This document shows positions 62,799 to 64,000 of a stretch of DNA of 64,000 bases, piece after piece; position 1 is the stretch's first letter, and each line of letters starts with the position of its first letter. The stretch spans positions 622,001 to 686,000 of the forward strand of contig JAQFVV010006275.1 in NCBI GenBank assembly GCA_028023455.1, in the 5' to 3' direction. This stretch comes from Epiperipatus broadwayi. Lineage: Eukaryota > Onychophora > Udeonychophora > Euonychophora > Peripatidae. A model generated the notes under the pieces. It was given only the letters and a program-made list of their open reading frames with translations. It searched no databases and was not told the DNA's origin. A program made the translations under genes and the position numbers.

Positions 62799-63714
62799 CC
62801 ATCTCTATCACATTGACATAAGTTAGCTCTTTAGATTTATCTTATAATTTATTTGGTTGATTTTTCTGACTTATATCTACAATATGGAGGAATTCTTTTA
62901 CATGTTCTATTAACTATCTATCTGTCCAAGCAGTATCTACTTTATTCTAGAGGGCAAATTATCCAGATAATCTGGTCTTCTGTCATGCTACATGCATCAA
63001 GCATCCTTAATTTGATAACCTGTCTACTAAAAAAATTGAGAATATGTTTCTCCACTTCATATCTTAAATCTTTTTCTCACATTACATGATAACGAATTGC
63101 TTCCTGATGTTTTTCAATCTGGAAGTTTCTTATCAACAATTCTTTATATTTTTGAAAGATATTAGGTAAATCAAATAATGAATTCTAACAAGGCTGTGTA
63201 TTATCTTGTAAATGGTTGGAAGCTGTAGCCAATTTACTCTCCTTTGCCATCAAGTTAAGATCCAAATATTTTCTAAACTATTCAAGTACTGCTCTACAGT
63301 TGGTTCTCCAGCCAAACCTTTAAATATTCTCATTTTTAAGAATTGATTTACACATTATGAACCTTAGAGTTTGAAAGTGTGAATGAATTTTAATCTAGCT
63401 TTTCTGGATTTTTCTCAGTATAATATACACTGCTAGTATTTTCTTGTAAACTTGTTTGTATTGCTTTTATTTTTTATTTTCTCTAGTCAGTGAATTACAG
63501 CTGCTTTAAACTCTTTGTTTTCTGTACAATAATCTTTTATTATTTTTTCATTATTACATTCTTTGTCTTTCACATTCATTTTTAAATCCTTCACTCTTAT
63601 TATTGGTTCATTTATACTTTCTCTGATATCTCTATATTTTTTCTATTTTTTTATTATTATTCTCTTCTATTTGAAGTTTTATCTTTTATTTTTGTTCATC
63701 TTATTTCTTTCTAT

Positions 63715-63954
63715 CTATCCAAATCTTCTCCAAACTCTACATATAGATTCTACTATATTTTGCTTCTCTATTTTTATCTCTTTTCTCACTTCATTTAATC
63801 TCATTATCATTACCTGTTTGTTTTCTTCTTTCATTGCATTTATCATTTCTTTTAATTCTACCATATATTTCTGCTGGCTTTCCTGCATATTTTGTCTCAT
63901 TTTCTGTTGACTTTTCTGCATATCTGGTCTCGTTTTCTGTTGGCTTTTTTGCAA
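63715..63954 (-). pseudogene. Gag N-terminal coiled coil with SQQK repeats
   Basis: An open frame of about 79 codons starts with repeated units of 9-10 residues, QKSQQKTRPDM, QKSQQKMRQNM and QESQQK, followed by a charged coiled coil (ELKEMINAMKEENKQ, EVRKEIKIEKQN). This layout is typical of the N-terminal part of Gypsy-type gag proteins in arthropods. The upstream part continues off or near the window edge. Confidence 0.55.
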
Positions 63955-64000
63955 ATCTTAGAATTTCAAATTTATTTTTTGTTGACTTTCCACTATCGAA

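Larger units (their letters stand above)
62000..64000 (-). mobile_element. LTR retrotransposon remnant, gag to protease, runs off right edge
   Basis: Read from the right edge on the minus strand: SQQK-repeat coiled-coil (63954-63715), a gag-like part with KESKLATASNHLQ, FQKYKELLIRN and IEKHQEAI (about 63260-63110), and near 62145-62040 a VYLKIGGQSLKI segment. The last resembles the start of a retroviral-type aspartic protease, whose catalytic DTG is not preserved. Stops and frameshifts are frequent. No LTR or reverse transcriptase lies in the window. Confidence 0.55.

Noticed and set aside
63563-63910. Hydrophobic plus-strand frame resembling a membrane protein
   Set aside because: It is the complement of the A-rich gag coiled-coil coding strand; the Phe/Ile/Leu richness is a shadow effect.
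1-64000. CRISPR arrays, bacterial operons or prophage
   Set aside because: No spaced direct repeats, ribosome-binding sites or dense gene packing; exon-intron structure shows a eukaryote.

Overview
The window is animal nuclear DNA, strongly A/T-dominated, with short exons, very long introns and many decayed transposons. No base is assigned to bacteria or organelles. The only confidently named host gene is cyclin E (CycE). An arthropod is likely from the gene structure and the RTE and hAT families present, but the species cannot be fixed from the sequence.

Host genes. CycE lies on the minus strand. Its 5' part fills the left 37 kb: start-codon exon at 36957-37003, then exons at 36793-36859, 22521-22862, 3384-3530 and 443-538. 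Together these encode the first 222 residues, including most of the first cyclin-box fold; the rest lies off the left edge. Every junction joins in phase 0 except the first, which splits a codon. A divergent plus-strand gene starts at 38301 (exons 38301-38325 and 38446-38528, possible third exon 61123-61175). I do not recognise its product. The CpG-richer stretch at about 37430-38300 looks like the shared promoter region. A block of E2F-type motifs and a YY1-type motif sits in CycE intron 2 (36480-36524).

Mobile DNA fills the introns. 6.27-9.35 kb: a full-length but dead hAT element related to KIAA1586, with target duplication. 13.03-16.03 kb: a near full-length RTE LINE with target duplication. 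16.08-17.10 kb: a 1-kb inverted repeat carrying hammerhead-ribozyme-like cores. 23.57-25.01 kb: an RTE copy on the minus strand with an exact 188-bp tandem duplication. 25.5 kb: a hAT C-terminal relic. 39.24-39.55 kb: another copy of the hammerhead-like repeat. 44.29-44.88 kb: an RTE relic. 47-50.8 kb: a second kind of LINE. 56.4-60.0 kb: an RTE copy split by a 1.6-kb hAT element with a perfect 8-bp target duplication. 62.0-64.0 kb: the gag/protease part of an LTR retrotransposon on the minus strand. tRNA-derived SINEs occur at 5.0, 12.2, 18.4, 19.5, 45.2, 51.8 and 55.3 kb.

The most interesting signal is the interspersed repeat at 16.2/16.9, 39.3 and 53.3 kb. It carries a type-I hammerhead-like fold: CTGATGA and GAAA boxes, paired stem I with an internal loop, stem II, and a very short stem III. 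It is organised like a retrozyme or a ribozyme-bearing SINE, with roughly 420-455-bp spacing between repeated B-box-like segments. A second, unrelated repeat at 11.2 kb (relative at 43.0 kb) carries another hammerhead-like core. All motif and pairing statements were made by eye.
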